NCBI RefSeq assembly: GCF_013408685.1
Contig: NZ_JACBZY010000001.1
Coordinates: forward strand, 1,736,001-1,800,000
From: Schumannella luteola
Lineage (GTDB): Bacteria; Actinomycetota; Actinomycetes; Actinomycetales; Microbacteriaceae
Length of the DNA: 64,000 nucleotides
Direction of reading: 5' to 3'
The notes beneath the pieces are model-generated. The model was not told the origin of the DNA. It worked only from the letters and a program-made list of their open reading frames with translations, and ran no database searches. Shown in pieces: positions 44,576 to 52,197 of the stretch (position 1 is its first letter; each line of letters begins with the position of its first letter). The position numbers and the translations under genes are program-made.

Positions 44576-45439
44576 ATGGCGAAGACCCCGAGACTCCAGC
44601 CGGCCGACCCCCGCCTGTTCCGCGCGCAGGTCGTCGCGAACCGTCGGCTCACGCCGTCGATGCAGCGCGTGACCGTCTCGAGCGCCGAGCTGGCGGAGTT
44701 CGAGTACCTCGGCTTCGACCACTGGTTCCGCCTCTTCCTGCAGCTGCCGCACCACGACGAGCTCTTCCTGCCCGCCGTCGAGGGGCGCAAGTGGTGGCAG
44801 AACTACCTCGACATCCCCGAGGAGCGCCGGCCGCACTGCGCGAACTACACGGTCGCCGCGTTCCGTCCGGCGGCCGACCGCGCCGACGGAGCGCGCATCC
44901 CGGCCGAGCTCGACATCGACTTCGTGCTGCATCGCAGCGCCGCCGGCGAGCTCGAGGGCGGGGCCGCGATCTGGGCCGACGCCGCGCAGCCCGGCGACAA
45001 CATGGCGTTCCTCGACCAGGGCGCCCTCTACGACCAGCCCGACGACACCAGCGAGGTGCTGATCGTCGCCGACGAGACCGGGCTTCCTGGCACCGCCGGC
45101 ATCCTCGCCTCGCTTCCGGCGGATGCCACGGGCCTGCTCCTGCAGGAGGTCGCGACGCGCGGCGACGTGCGCGAGCTGCCCGGCCCGGTCGGCGTCGAGC
45201 GTCGCTGGATCGTGCGCGACGAAGCCGCCGACGCTCACGCGACCCCCGGCCAGGCCGCGCTCGCCGAGCTGCTGCGCCTCGAGAGCCTCTCCGCGACGGC
45301 CTACGCCTACCTGGTCGGCGAGTCGGACCTCGCGACCAGCGGCCGCCGCCACGTGCGAGGCCTCGGCCTGGTCAAGGAGCGCATCTTCTTCTCCGGCTAC
45401 TGGCGCCAGGAGCGCCGGCCGCAGCTGCAGCCCGCCTGA
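44576..45439 (+). CDS. Siderophore-interacting protein (SIP family ferric reductase)
   Basis: The 287-aa cytosolic flavin/NAD(P)H oxidoreductase belongs to the SIP/ViuB family. It has an N-terminal FAD-binding barrel (with RPHCANYTVAAFRP instead of the usual RxYTxR), 'GDNMAFLDQGALYD' and a C-terminal NAD-binding part with YLVGE. It should reduce ferric siderophores taken up by the 34782-38813 importer and release iron. The start is ATG 44576, tight against the iron box. It is unlinked to the importer but likely in the same regulon. Confidence 0.92.
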   Translation: MAKTPRLQPADPRLFRAQVVANRRLTPSMQRVTVSSAELAEFEYLGFDHWFRLFLQLPHHDELFLPAVEGRKWWQNYLDIPEERRPHCANYTVAAFRPAADRADGARIPAELDIDFVLHRSAAGELEGGAAIWADAAQPGDNMAFLDQGALYDQPDDTSEVLIVADETGLPGTAGILASLPADATGLLLQEVATRGDVRELPGPVGVERRWIVRDEAADAHATPGQAALAELLRLESLSATAYAYLVGESDLATSGRRHVRGLGLVKERIFFSGYWRQERRPQLQPA

Positions 45440-45519
45440 AGGGACGCCAGGGACACCGGGCGCCCCGCCATGCCGCGGCGCATCCTGCCGAGCTGGAGAG
45501 CACATCCACGACCCGGCGC

Positions 45520-45543
45520 ATCCTGTCGCCTGAATGACAGGAT
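45520..45543. promoter_or_regulatory. Perfect 8-bp inverted repeat overlapping the fgd -10 region
   Basis: ATCCTGTC (45520-45527) and GACAGGAT (45536-45543) flank 8 bp. The right arm includes CAGGAT, which lies 6 nt before GTG 45550 and could be the -10 of a leaderless fgd mRNA. A repressor site is a fair reading; an mRNA hairpin is excluded if transcription starts at the GTG. Confidence 0.45.
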
Positions 45544-45549
45544 CGACGA

Positions 45550-46569
45550 GTGACACTGACACTCGGGTACAAGGCATCGGCCGAGCAGTTCGCCCCGCGC
45601 GAGCTGGTCGAGATCGCGGTCGCCGCAGAGGCGCACGGCATGGAATCGGTGGCGGTGAGCGACCACTTCCAGCCCTGGCGGCACGAGGGCGGCCACGCGC
45701 CGTTCTCGCTCGCGTGGATGGCGGCCGTGGGGGAGCGCACCTCGACGATCCGCATCGGCACGAGCGTGATGACGCCGACCTTCCGCTACAACCCGGCGGT
45801 CGTCGCGCAGGCCTTCGCCACGATGGGATGCCTGTACCCCGACCGCGTCTTCCTCGGCGTCGGGAGCGGCGAGGCGCTCAACGAGATCGCCACCGGGTTC
45901 CAGGGCGCGGGCGAGCAGCAGTGGCCCGAGTTCAAGGAGCGCTTCGCCCGCCTGCGCGAGTCGGTGCGGCTCATGCGCGAGCTCTGGAAGGGCGACCGCG
46001 TCGACTTCGAGGGCGAGTACTACTCCACGCACGGCGCCTCGATCTACGACGTGCCCGAGAACGGCATCCCGATCTACATCGCCGCCGGCGGCCCGATGGT
46101 CGCGCGTTACGCCGGCCGCGCGGGCGACGGCTTCATCTGCACCTCGGGCAAGGGCATGGAGCTCTACACGGAGGAGCTCATCCCCTCGGTTCTCGAGGGC
46201 GCCGAGAAGGCCGACCGCGACGCGAGCGGGATCGACCGGATGATCGAGATCAAGCTCAGCTACGACACCGACCACGACACCGCGCTCGAGAACACCCGCT
46301 TCTGGTCGCCGCTGTCGCTGTCGAAGGAGCAGAAGCACGACATCACCGATCCCGTCGAGATGGAGAAGGCGGCGGATGCGCTGCCGATCGAGCAGATCGC
46401 GAAGCGCTGGATCGTCGGCAGCGACCCCGACGCCGTCGTCGCCGAGATCAAGCAGTACGTGGATGCGGGGCTCAACCACCTCGTCTTCCACGCGCCCGGC
46501 CATGACCAGCGCCGTTTCCTCGAGCTGTTCGAGCGGGATCTCGCACCGCGGCTGCGCGCGCTGGGCTGA
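45550..46569 (+). CDS. fgd: F420-dependent glucose-6-phosphate dehydrogenase
   Basis: Fgd (339 aa) oxidises glucose-6-phosphate and is the main source of reduced coenzyme F420 in actinobacteria. The sequence follows the mycobacterial enzyme closely. SDHFQPW contains the catalytic His39 and Trp43, and [10 protein letters not shown] contains the proton-donor Glu (about 108). The start is GTG 45550 with a -10-like box 6 nt upstream. It is followed by a terminator-like hairpin at 46636. CofE for F420 tail synthesis is encoded at 60408-61313. Confidence 0.96.
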   Translation: MTLTLGYKASAEQFAPRELVEIAVAAEAHGMESVAVSDHFQPWRHEGGHAPFSLAWMAAVGERTSTIRIGTSVMTPTFRYNPAVVAQAFATMGCLYPDRVFLGVGSGEALNEIATGFQGAGEQQWPEFKERFARLRESVRLMRELWKGDRVDFEGEYYSTHGASIYDVPENGIPIYIAAGGPMVARYAGRAGDGFICTSGKGMELYTEELIPSVLEGAEKADRDASGIDRMIEIKLSYDTDHDTALENTRFWSPLSLSKEQKHDITDPVEMEKAADALPIEQIAKRWIVGSDPDAVVAEIKQYVDAGLNHLVFHAPGHDQRRFLELFERDLAPRLRALG

Positions 46570-46635
46570 GCGCCGTGCGCTGAGCGCACTGCGCTGACGG
46601 CGCTGCCCGTCCCGAATCGTTTTCGACACCCGTCC

Positions 46636-46663
46636 GGGGAGTCCTCCTAATGGGGGACTCCCC
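46636..46663 (+). terminator. Intrinsic terminator after fgd
   Basis: GGGGAGTCC and GGACTCCCC form a perfect 9-bp stem with a 10-nt loop, followed by GTTCTGTCTAT. It could also act as an attenuator ahead of the next operon. Confidence 0.7.
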
Positions 46664-46760
46664 GTTCTGTCTATCCTCCATGAGACTCGTACCTGTCACA
46701 CGGAGATCGCGAGCGGGGGCTCGCGTCATCCCGAAATCTCCGCGTGGCAGGGGAGTAGCA

Positions 46761-46802
46761 ATGCACACGCGTGAGCGTGCCGTCGAGACGGCCGCACGAT
46801 GA
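46761..46802 (+). CDS. 13-codon upstream ORF coupled to the GTPase/roadblock operon
   Basis: MHTRERAVETAAR has a strong GGGGAG site (from 46750) and ends with TGA overlapping the ATG of the next gene (ATGA at 46799-46802). The next gene has no good ribosome-binding site of its own. The small ORF therefore probably delivers ribosomes to it by termination-reinitiation. The peptide itself may have no function. Confidence 0.55.
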   Translation: MHTRERAVETAAR

Positions 46803-47479
46803 CGGCCACCTGGGCCCAGGGGGCGCCGGCCGAGAGCCGGTACTCCGGTGTCGGCTTCGAGCCCGCGGCCGAGGCCGCCGGCATCGCCGTGTCCGGATGG
46901 GCGCGCGTCGCCGTCGCGGTACACGCCGTCGGGCCGACGCCCGCGCCCGTCGTGATGCGACTCGACGTGGCCAGCTACGCGCCCATCCTCATCGACTTCC
47001 GCCAGCGCGCCTTCGAGGCGAAGCTGCCGATCGGCCAGTACCCGTCGGCGCCCGAGAGCGTTCTCGTGCACCAGGCGACCATGGCCGAGGGGGATGCCGC
47101 CGTCTTCCCGCTGCCCGGCACCGACCTCGACAAGCTGCTCTGGCGCGTCGGGTTCACCTGCTTCGGCGACAACCCCGCCCCGTGGATCATCCCCGGCGAG
47201 CGCTACAAGCTGAACCGCTGGCCGAACTTCGTCGAGCTGACCCATCACATGGATCACATCCGCATGGCGGCCGCGCTCGCCAACGCGCACTACACGGCCG
47301 ACGAGCTCGCCGCCGCGGCCGGCACCGACCGCTCCTCCGCCCAGCGACTCATCAACGCCTTCACGCTCATGCGCGTGGTCGAGGCGTCGGCGGTCGCGGC
47401 GGTTCCCGTCACCGTCCCGGAGCGCGCCGATGCGCCCCGGAGCCTGTTCCGCCGCCTGCGCGAGAAACTGGGGATGTAA
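46799..47479 (+). CDS. Unclassified protein heading a conservon-like operon (C-terminal wHTH-like)
   Basis: The 226-aa soluble protein has an N-terminal beta-rich domain (GWARVAVAVHAVG to about residue 145). A helical segment with winged-helix character follows (HMDHIRMAAALANAHYTADE, AAAAGTDRSSAQRLINAFTL, MRVVEA) and a basic tail ends it. In streptomycete conservons the corresponding slot is held by a DUF742 protein; this one is longer and I cannot place it in that family. ATG 46799 is coupled to the 13-codon ORF. A DNA-binding or adaptor role for the GTPase module is inferred. Confidence 0.75.
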   Translation: MTATWAQGAPAESRYSGVGFEPAAEAAGIAVSGWARVAVAVHAVGPTPAPVVMRLDVASYAPILIDFRQRAFEAKLPIGQYPSAPESVLVHQATMAEGDAAVFPLPGTDLDKLLWRVGFTCFGDNPAPWIIPGERYKLNRWPNFVELTHHMDHIRMAAALANAHYTADELAAAAGTDRSSAQRLINAFTLMRVVEASAVAAVPVTVPERADAPRSLFRRLREKLGM

Positions 47480-47482
47480 CGC

Positions 47483-48052
47483 ATGGCCGAGCACGTCATC
47501 CTCTTCGCCGGCCCCATGGGCGCCGGCAAGACGACCGCGATCCGCAGCCTCAGCGAGATCGAGGTGGTCAGCACCGAAGCGGCCAACAGCGAGCGCCACG
47601 TCGTCGACAAGGCCACCACCACGGTCGCCCTCGACTACGGCGAGATCACCCTCGGCGACGAGGACAAGGTGCGCCTCTACGGCGTGCCCGGCCAGAAGCG
47701 CTTCGACTTCATGTGGGCGATCCTGAAGAAGCGCGCCCGCGGCATGATCATGCTCGTCAACGACGATGCGCCGGATGCGGTGCAGACGATGATCGAGTAC
47801 CTCGACGACTTCAGCGACCTCTACGAGCGCGGCGGCGTCATCGTCGGCGTCTCGCGCACCGACCTCGGCGCCGGGCCCGGCCTCGCCGCCTACTCGGCCG
47901 CGCTGCAGGCGCAGCGCCCCGACCTCATCGTGCCCGTCTTCACGGTCGACCCGCGCGATGCGGGCCAGATGCGCACCGTGCTCATGACGCTCATCGCCAA
48001 CATCGAGATGCGGGCCATGCTCGCCCCGGCTGCGGAGGCGGTCGCACCATGA
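47483..48052 (+). CDS. Small GTPase-like protein (MglA/CvnD type)
   Basis: The 189-aa P-loop protein has G1 GPMGAGKTT at residues 10-18, a G3-like LYGVPGQKRFDFMW replacing DTPGQ (the Asp is not conserved) and a G4-like SRTD in place of NKXD. These changes are typical of conservon CvnD proteins rather than classical Ras GTPases. It sits between the wHTH-like protein and a roadblock protein, with ATGA coupling to the latter. Roadblock proteins commonly act as GTPase-activating partners (MglB with MglA). Confidence 0.9.
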   Translation: MAEHVILFAGPMGAGKTTAIRSLSEIEVVSTEAANSERHVVDKATTTVALDYGEITLGDEDKVRLYGVPGQKRFDFMWAILKKRARGMIMLVNDDAPDAVQTMIEYLDDFSDLYERGGVIVGVSRTDLGAGPGLAAYSAALQAQRPDLIVPVFTVDPRDAGQMRTVLMTLIANIEMRAMLAPAAEAVAP

Positions 48053-48480
48053 ACCAGCCCATCCACCAGGACCAGCTCGTCATCACCGAGGGCCAGGCCG
48101 CCCTCGATGGGATGTGCTCGCTCGCGCCGTCGACGATCTACGCCGCGCTGCTCACCGACGACGGCTTCGACATCGTGCACGTCTCGCGCACCCAGACCGA
48201 GGCGAGCCGCTTCGCGAGCATGTCGAGCTCGATCCAGGCGCTCAGCGACGCGGTCGGCCACGAGCTGCGCATCGGCGACAGCGAGTACGTGATCATGGGC
48301 AGCGCTCAGGGCCACGTCATCCAGCTGCGCATCCCCGGCCAGCCGATCGTGCTCGCCGCGCTCTTCCAGCCGCACGAGACCCTCGGCAAGGCGCTCTCGA
48401 CCGCGCGCCTCACCGCCGAGCGTCTCGCCCAGCGCCTGCCCGCCGTGCAGGCCTCCGCCATGGCGGCCCCGAACTTCTGA
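48049..48480 (+). CDS. Roadblock/LC7-like protein 1
   Basis: The 143-aa protein has a predicted roadblock fold with an extended N-terminus ('IYAALLTDDGFDIVHVS', 'LRIGDSEYVIMGSAQGHVIQLRIPG' and a long C-terminal helix). Its start overlaps the GTPase stop (ATGA). It is more diverged than roadblock protein 2. It is likely a regulator or partner of the GTPase-like protein. Confidence 0.75.
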   Translation: MNQPIHQDQLVITEGQAALDGMCSLAPSTIYAALLTDDGFDIVHVSRTQTEASRFASMSSSIQALSDAVGHELRIGDSEYVIMGSAQGHVIQLRIPGQPIVLAALFQPHETLGKALSTARLTAERLAQRLPAVQASAMAAPNF

Positions 48481-48569
48481 AGCCCGGTGCGCTCGACCGC
48501 GCTCGCGTCTCAGGACCATCAGAACAACCGAACTCTCACGAACACCACAACCCGAAAGAAGAACCGCTC

Positions 48570-48947
48570 ATGACTGATATCGCTGCCGTCTCCAACGTCC
48601 AGGCCTCGCTCGAGTCGCTGCTGCGCATCGAGGGCGCCATGGCCGCCGCGCTCGTCGACTCGGGCAGCGGCATGCTGCTCGGCGGCGTCGGCTCGGGCCT
48701 CGACCTCGACGTCGCCGCCGCCGGCAACACCGAGGTCGTGCGCGCCAAGCTGCGCACCGCCAAGGCCCTCGGTCTGGGCGACGCGATCGACGACATCCTC
48801 ATCACGCTGACCACCCAGTTCCACATCATCCGCCCGATGGCGAAGACCCCCGAGGTCTTCATCTACCTCGTGCTCGACCGCGACCGCTCGAACCTGGCCA
48901 TGGCGCGCATCAAGACCAAGGAGGTCGAGGGCCAGCTGGCTCTCTGA
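48570..48947 (+). CDS. Roadblock/LC7-like protein 2
   Basis: The 125-aa protein shows a clearer roadblock pattern: 'LRIEGAMAAALVDSGSGMLLGGVGSG', amphipathic helix with 'EVVRAKLRTAKALGLGD', then two beta strands ('HIIRPM', 'FIYLVLDRDRSNLAMARI'). Start ATG 48570 lies behind AAAGAAG, 89 bp after roadblock protein 1. Two different roadblock proteins in one operon could form a heterodimer on the GTPase. No histidine kinase (CvnA) gene is adjacent. Confidence 0.8.
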   Translation: MTDIAAVSNVQASLESLLRIEGAMAAALVDSGSGMLLGGVGSGLDLDVAAAGNTEVVRAKLRTAKALGLGDAIDDILITLTTQFHIIRPMAKTPEVFIYLVLDRDRSNLAMARIKTKEVEGQLAL

Positions 48948-49005
48948 TCCCGCTCTCCTGACCGATCCGCGCGGCCTCGTCCCGGCACGCACGGATCCTC
49001 CGGAA

Positions 49006-49043
49006 CGCAGGCCCCGACGCTCTCGACGGCGTCGGGGCCTGCG
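49006..49043 (+). terminator. Strong stem-loop after the roadblock operon
   Basis: CGCAGGCCCCGACGC and GCGTCGGGGCCTGCG form a perfect 15-bp stem with an 8-nt loop; outer bases CCGGAA/TTCCGG extend it after a 4-nt bulge. No U-tract follows. Confidence 0.75.
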
Positions 49044-49345
49044 TGCGTTCCGGGGTGGGGTGCGGGGCGGGCGCGGTGCGGTCGGGCGCGGTGCGGTGCG
49101 GTGCGGGACGCTGCGGTGGGCGGGTGGCCGGGTGGCGGTGGCGGCGCGGGGTGTGACCGGGTGCGGTGAGGTGTGGTCGGGCGCCTGCCGAGCGTGTGTC
49201 GAATCGGCTTCTCCTCGTGCGCTGGCGTGGAGGCGTGACGTCTGATCCACTGGGTTCGAATGTCGGTGGAATATGCATCTGATCTGCGGTTCTCTGTCGT
49301 CGAGCTGTTCCGGCGGATGTCGGTGGTGGCTGTCACTGTGCAGGT
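49044..49345. other. Non-coding G-rich, low-complexity stretch with quadruplex motif
   Basis: No gene is seen between the terminator hairpin and the HNH gene. The plus strand has four G-runs in 20 bases (49052-49071: GGGG T GGGG TGC GGGG C GGG), a canonical quadruplex motif. Pentamer-like GTGCG/CGGTG repeats run to about 49125 and more G-rich sequence to 49175. From about 49200 the composition relaxes toward a promoter region; CACTGT at 49334-49339 lies 6 nt before ATG 49346. Confidence 0.6.
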
Positions 49346-50908
49346 ATGGAGAAGCTCGCGACGACACCCGGACGCGACGGCCAAGCGTCGTTCGCTGACG
49401 GCGGCGGCGTTGACTTCGTGAACGCGGGCGGTGGCGGCGGGGTCGTGACGTTGCCGGGGCTGGTGGGTGAGGCGGAGGCGGCGCTCGCGCTGCTGACGGC
49501 GGGGCAGGTGGCGGAGGTGCGGATGCTCGCCCGCGCCGGGCAGCTCGCCGAGATCGAAGCGGCCGACGCGTCGGCGAATGTGCGGGCGCACGACATGGCT
49601 CTGCGGTCGATCGCGGCGGAGATCGGCGGAGTGCTCCGCTCCCCAGACCGGACGGTGCAGCGCCGCATCGGCGAGGCGCGGGAGATCGTCGAGTTCTATC
49701 CCGCGGCCCTGTCGGCGTGGGAGCACGGATTCATCACCCGCGGGCACGTCACGGTGATCGTCGACGCAGGTCGGGTCGTGCCGGTCGATCGGCGGGCGGA
49801 GTTCGAGCGGGAGGCGATCGAACGCAGTCTGCTCGATACCCCGAACCGGGTGCGCGCCGGTCTTGAGCTCTACGCCGAGAAGCTCACCGAGCGCACCTCC
49901 ACGGAACGCCACACCGAAGCCGCACGTGCTCGTGCCGTGCGCCTGCTCCCGGGTCGGGATGGGATGTGCGACGTGATCGCCACCGTTCCGACAGTCATCG
50001 GCGACGGCATCCTCGACCGCCTCACCCGCATGGCACACGCCGTGCAGGACGCCGCGGGCCCGTGCGGGGTTTCTGACGCTACGGCGGGTTCTGTGGGTGA
50101 TTCGGATCGGCGAACGGTCGATCAGATCCGAGCCGACGTCTTCGCTGATCTGCTGCTCACCGGGGCGCCCGCGCTGGACCCGACCGTCCACGGCGACGGA
50201 TCCGGCGGGCTCGGTGCGATCCGCGCCCAGGTGCAGGTCACCGTCTCGGCGCTCACGCTGCTCGGCGACGACGAGAACCCTGCGGACCTCATCGGACGCC
50301 CGCCCGTCGATGCGGGCACAGCCCGCTACCTCGCCGGCGAGACCACATCGTGGACGCGCATCCTGACGGACCCGGTCGATGGCACGACGGTCGCCGTCGA
50401 CCGGTACCGGCCCTCGCTCGAGCAGCGTCGGCACTTGCGTGCCCGGGATCAGCACTGCCGCTGGCCGGGATGCCGGACGGCCGCGGTCCGCTGCGAACTC
50501 GACCACACCATCGACGCCGCGCTCGGCGGACCCACCACCCTGACCAACCTCGCCCATCTGTGCCAACGGCACCACTCGATGAAGCAGTTCACCGCCTGGC
50601 GAGTGAGACAACACCCCGGTGGGATCCTCGAATGGACGTCCCCGACCGGCCGCACCTACCGCGAAGACGCACCAGCCCCGGCGGTCGCCTTCGTGCCACT
50701 CGGGCACCCGATCCGCCACCTCGCCCGGCTCCGATCACCCGACTCGGCGAGCCCGCCAGGCTCAACCGGCCGGATGGTTCCGCTCGATCCGGCCAGGTCT
50801 TCCGGTGAGCAGTGGAGTCGCGGATCCGGGCGACGAGAACCGCCGACGGGACACGGTGGCGGTGGTGCTGACGCGCGCATCCACGAATCCGCTCCGGCGC
50901 CGTTCTGA
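49346..50908 (+). CDS. DUF222 / HNH endonuclease (13E12-repeat type)
   Basis: The 520-aa protein has an N-terminal DUF222 region (about 30-330, with 'RTVQRRIGEA' and 'AWEHGFITRGHVTVIVDA') and an HNH nuclease domain near 370-415 (CRWPGC, CELDHTIDAALGGPTTLTNL, CQRHH). The first Cys pair and the His residues should bind zinc and metal. Such genes occur in many variable copies in Microbacteriaceae and mycobacteria (13E12 family) and are suspected mobile elements. Codon bias is softer than in neighbours. No terminal repeats were found. Confidence 0.88.
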   Translation: MEKLATTPGRDGQASFADGGGVDFVNAGGGGGVVTLPGLVGEAEAALALLTAGQVAEVRMLARAGQLAEIEAADASANVRAHDMALRSIAAEIGGVLRSPDRTVQRRIGEAREIVEFYPAALSAWEHGFITRGHVTVIVDAGRVVPVDRRAEFEREAIERSLLDTPNRVRAGLELYAEKLTERTSTERHTEAARARAVRLLPGRDGMCDVIATVPTVIGDGILDRLTRMAHAVQDAAGPCGVSDATAGSVGDSDRRTVDQIRADVFADLLLTGAPALDPTVHGDGSGGLGAIRAQVQVTVSALTLLGDDENPADLIGRPPVDAGTARYLAGETTSWTRILTDPVDGTTVAVDRYRPSLEQRRHLRARDQHCRWPGCRTAAVRCELDHTIDAALGGPTTLTNLAHLCQRHHSMKQFTAWRVRQHPGGILEWTSPTGRTYREDAPAPAVAFVPLGHPIRHLARLRSPDSASPPGSTGRMVPLDPARSSGEQWSRGSGRREPPTGHGGGGADARIHESAPAPF

Positions 50909-51068
50909 TCAGGCACGCTCGACTGCGGACCTCGGGACCCGCGGCCGATCGTCTCCGGTGAAGCAGACGCGCGCCGTGCTCACGGCCGAGCGTGAAGCGC
51001 ACGCGGCGAGACTTCGCGCAGTCGCTGGACTGTCGTGCACGCGACCCGTCGTCGAGAGGGTTCAGAAC

Positions 51069-51530
51069 TCAGGCGGCGATGCGGGCGCGTACCTGATCGA
51101 CGATTCTGCGAACGGTGATCTCGAGCAGATCCGATTCGGCCGCTCCGGCCCCATCCGAACCTGCATCGACCCCTGGCAGCGGATCCCCGTCAGCGAGCTC
51201 GGCGGCGACCGCGGTCTTGACGTCGGCGCGATCGACGCCCGCCGGGATCGGGAAGGCCAGCACGTCGAAGTCGCCGTCGGCCGCGTCGCCGAGCAGCGTC
51301 CGCACCCGGCCGAGCGCGGGATCCGGATGCGTCAGGTGGAGGTGGGCTCGCAGCTCGGGATCGAATCCGGTCGTGCCGACGTAGGCGACCGCCCCCGCAT
51401 CCACGTCGACCCACACATACAGCCACGAACCGTGCGGCTGCACCCGTCCGCCGCGCACGAGGACGACGCGCGCGTCGACGGCGCTGCCGGCGTCGGCACC
51501 GCCGTGGGTGTCGATGTCGTCAGGGGTCAC
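51069..51530 (-). CDS. Small protein with a possible GIY-YIG-like motif
   Basis: The 153-aa acidic soluble protein has an internal segment WLYVWVDVDAGAVAYVGTTG that resembles the paired strands of GIY-YIG nucleases, with an Arg soon after (FDPELRAHL). The catalytic Glu of that family is not obvious, so the nuclease call is tentative. Start GTG 51530 overlaps the stop of the upstream membrane protein (GTGA). It is convergent with the HNH gene. Confidence 0.65.
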   Translation of the reverse strand: MTPDDIDTHGGADAGSAVDARVVLVRGGRVQPHGSWLYVWVDVDAGAVAYVGTTGFDPELRAHLHLTHPDPALGRVRTLLGDAADGDFDVLAFPIPAGVDRADVKTAVAAELADGDPLPGVDAGSDGAGAAESDLLEITVRRIVDQVRARIAA

Positions 51531-52078
51531 GCGTCGTCGGGGGAGTCGGCCGGACTGACGTTCACGTCGACCGACGCGAACGGGAACGGGAAGACGAAGC
51601 TGTAACCGTCTCCGGTCCAGTCGTTCAGGGGCAGCAGCCAGAACCAGACGTGACCGATCAGCGCGCTCGCCCCCGCGACGATCGCGATCGCGATCGTGTA
51701 GCGCCGGAACATCCGCAGCGCATGCGGCAGGTCGACGGCGTGGCGCTGCACCACCCCGATCGCGACGAAGACCAGCGCTCCGATGGCCAGGAGCACGAAC
51801 GGACTCGCGTTCATCGTGAGGTTCAGACACTGCGGCACGGCGTCGGTGGGATCGCCCTGCGCATCGAGGTAGCCGCCGTCTCCGGTGAACCCGCCCGGGC
51901 AGTAGCCGCGGCTCGCGACCGTGACGAACGAGTAGGCGAGAGCGACGAGACCGGCGACGACGACCAGGCGTCGCACGGCGCGCAGCAGTTCGCGACCCGG
52001 CAGCTCGTCCATCGTCGAAGCCGTCGTCGCCGGATCGGTCGAGAGCTTCGACGGGGTGAACAGCGTCGTGCGAGTCAT
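51527..52078 (-). CDS. Membrane protein of unknown function
   Basis: The 183-aa protein has three membrane helices (about 41-60, 90-115, 130-155). The first loop carries a Cys pair (GYCPGGFTGDGG and VPQCLNLTMNAS) and lies outside. ATG 52078 is chosen because GAGGAGG lies 5 nt upstream. It is coupled by GTGA to the small protein downstream and is divergent from the F420-type oxidoreductase. No family is recognised. Confidence 0.75.
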   Translation of the reverse strand: MTRTTLFTPSKLSTDPATTASTMDELPGRELLRAVRRLVVVAGLVALAYSFVTVASRGYCPGGFTGDGGYLDAQGDPTDAVPQCLNLTMNASPFVLLAIGALVFVAIGVVQRHAVDLPHALRMFRRYTIAIAIVAGASALIGHVWFWLLPLNDWTGDGYSFVFPFPFASVDVNVSPADSPDDA

Positions 52079-52197
52079 GGGGACCTCCTCGTCCAGATTG
52101 GCACGAGCGGGAGCGAAAGTGAACATCCCTCTCTCTCGCATCGTCCGTTCGGCGGAGCCCGATCCCGCCGACATCGCCGACGCGGGAGGATGGGCGC

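Noticed and set aside
49240-49275. tRNA T-arm-like GGTTCGAAT
   Set aside because: No acceptor stem, anticodon arm or D-arm can be formed around it, and the bases after it do not continue the T-stem.
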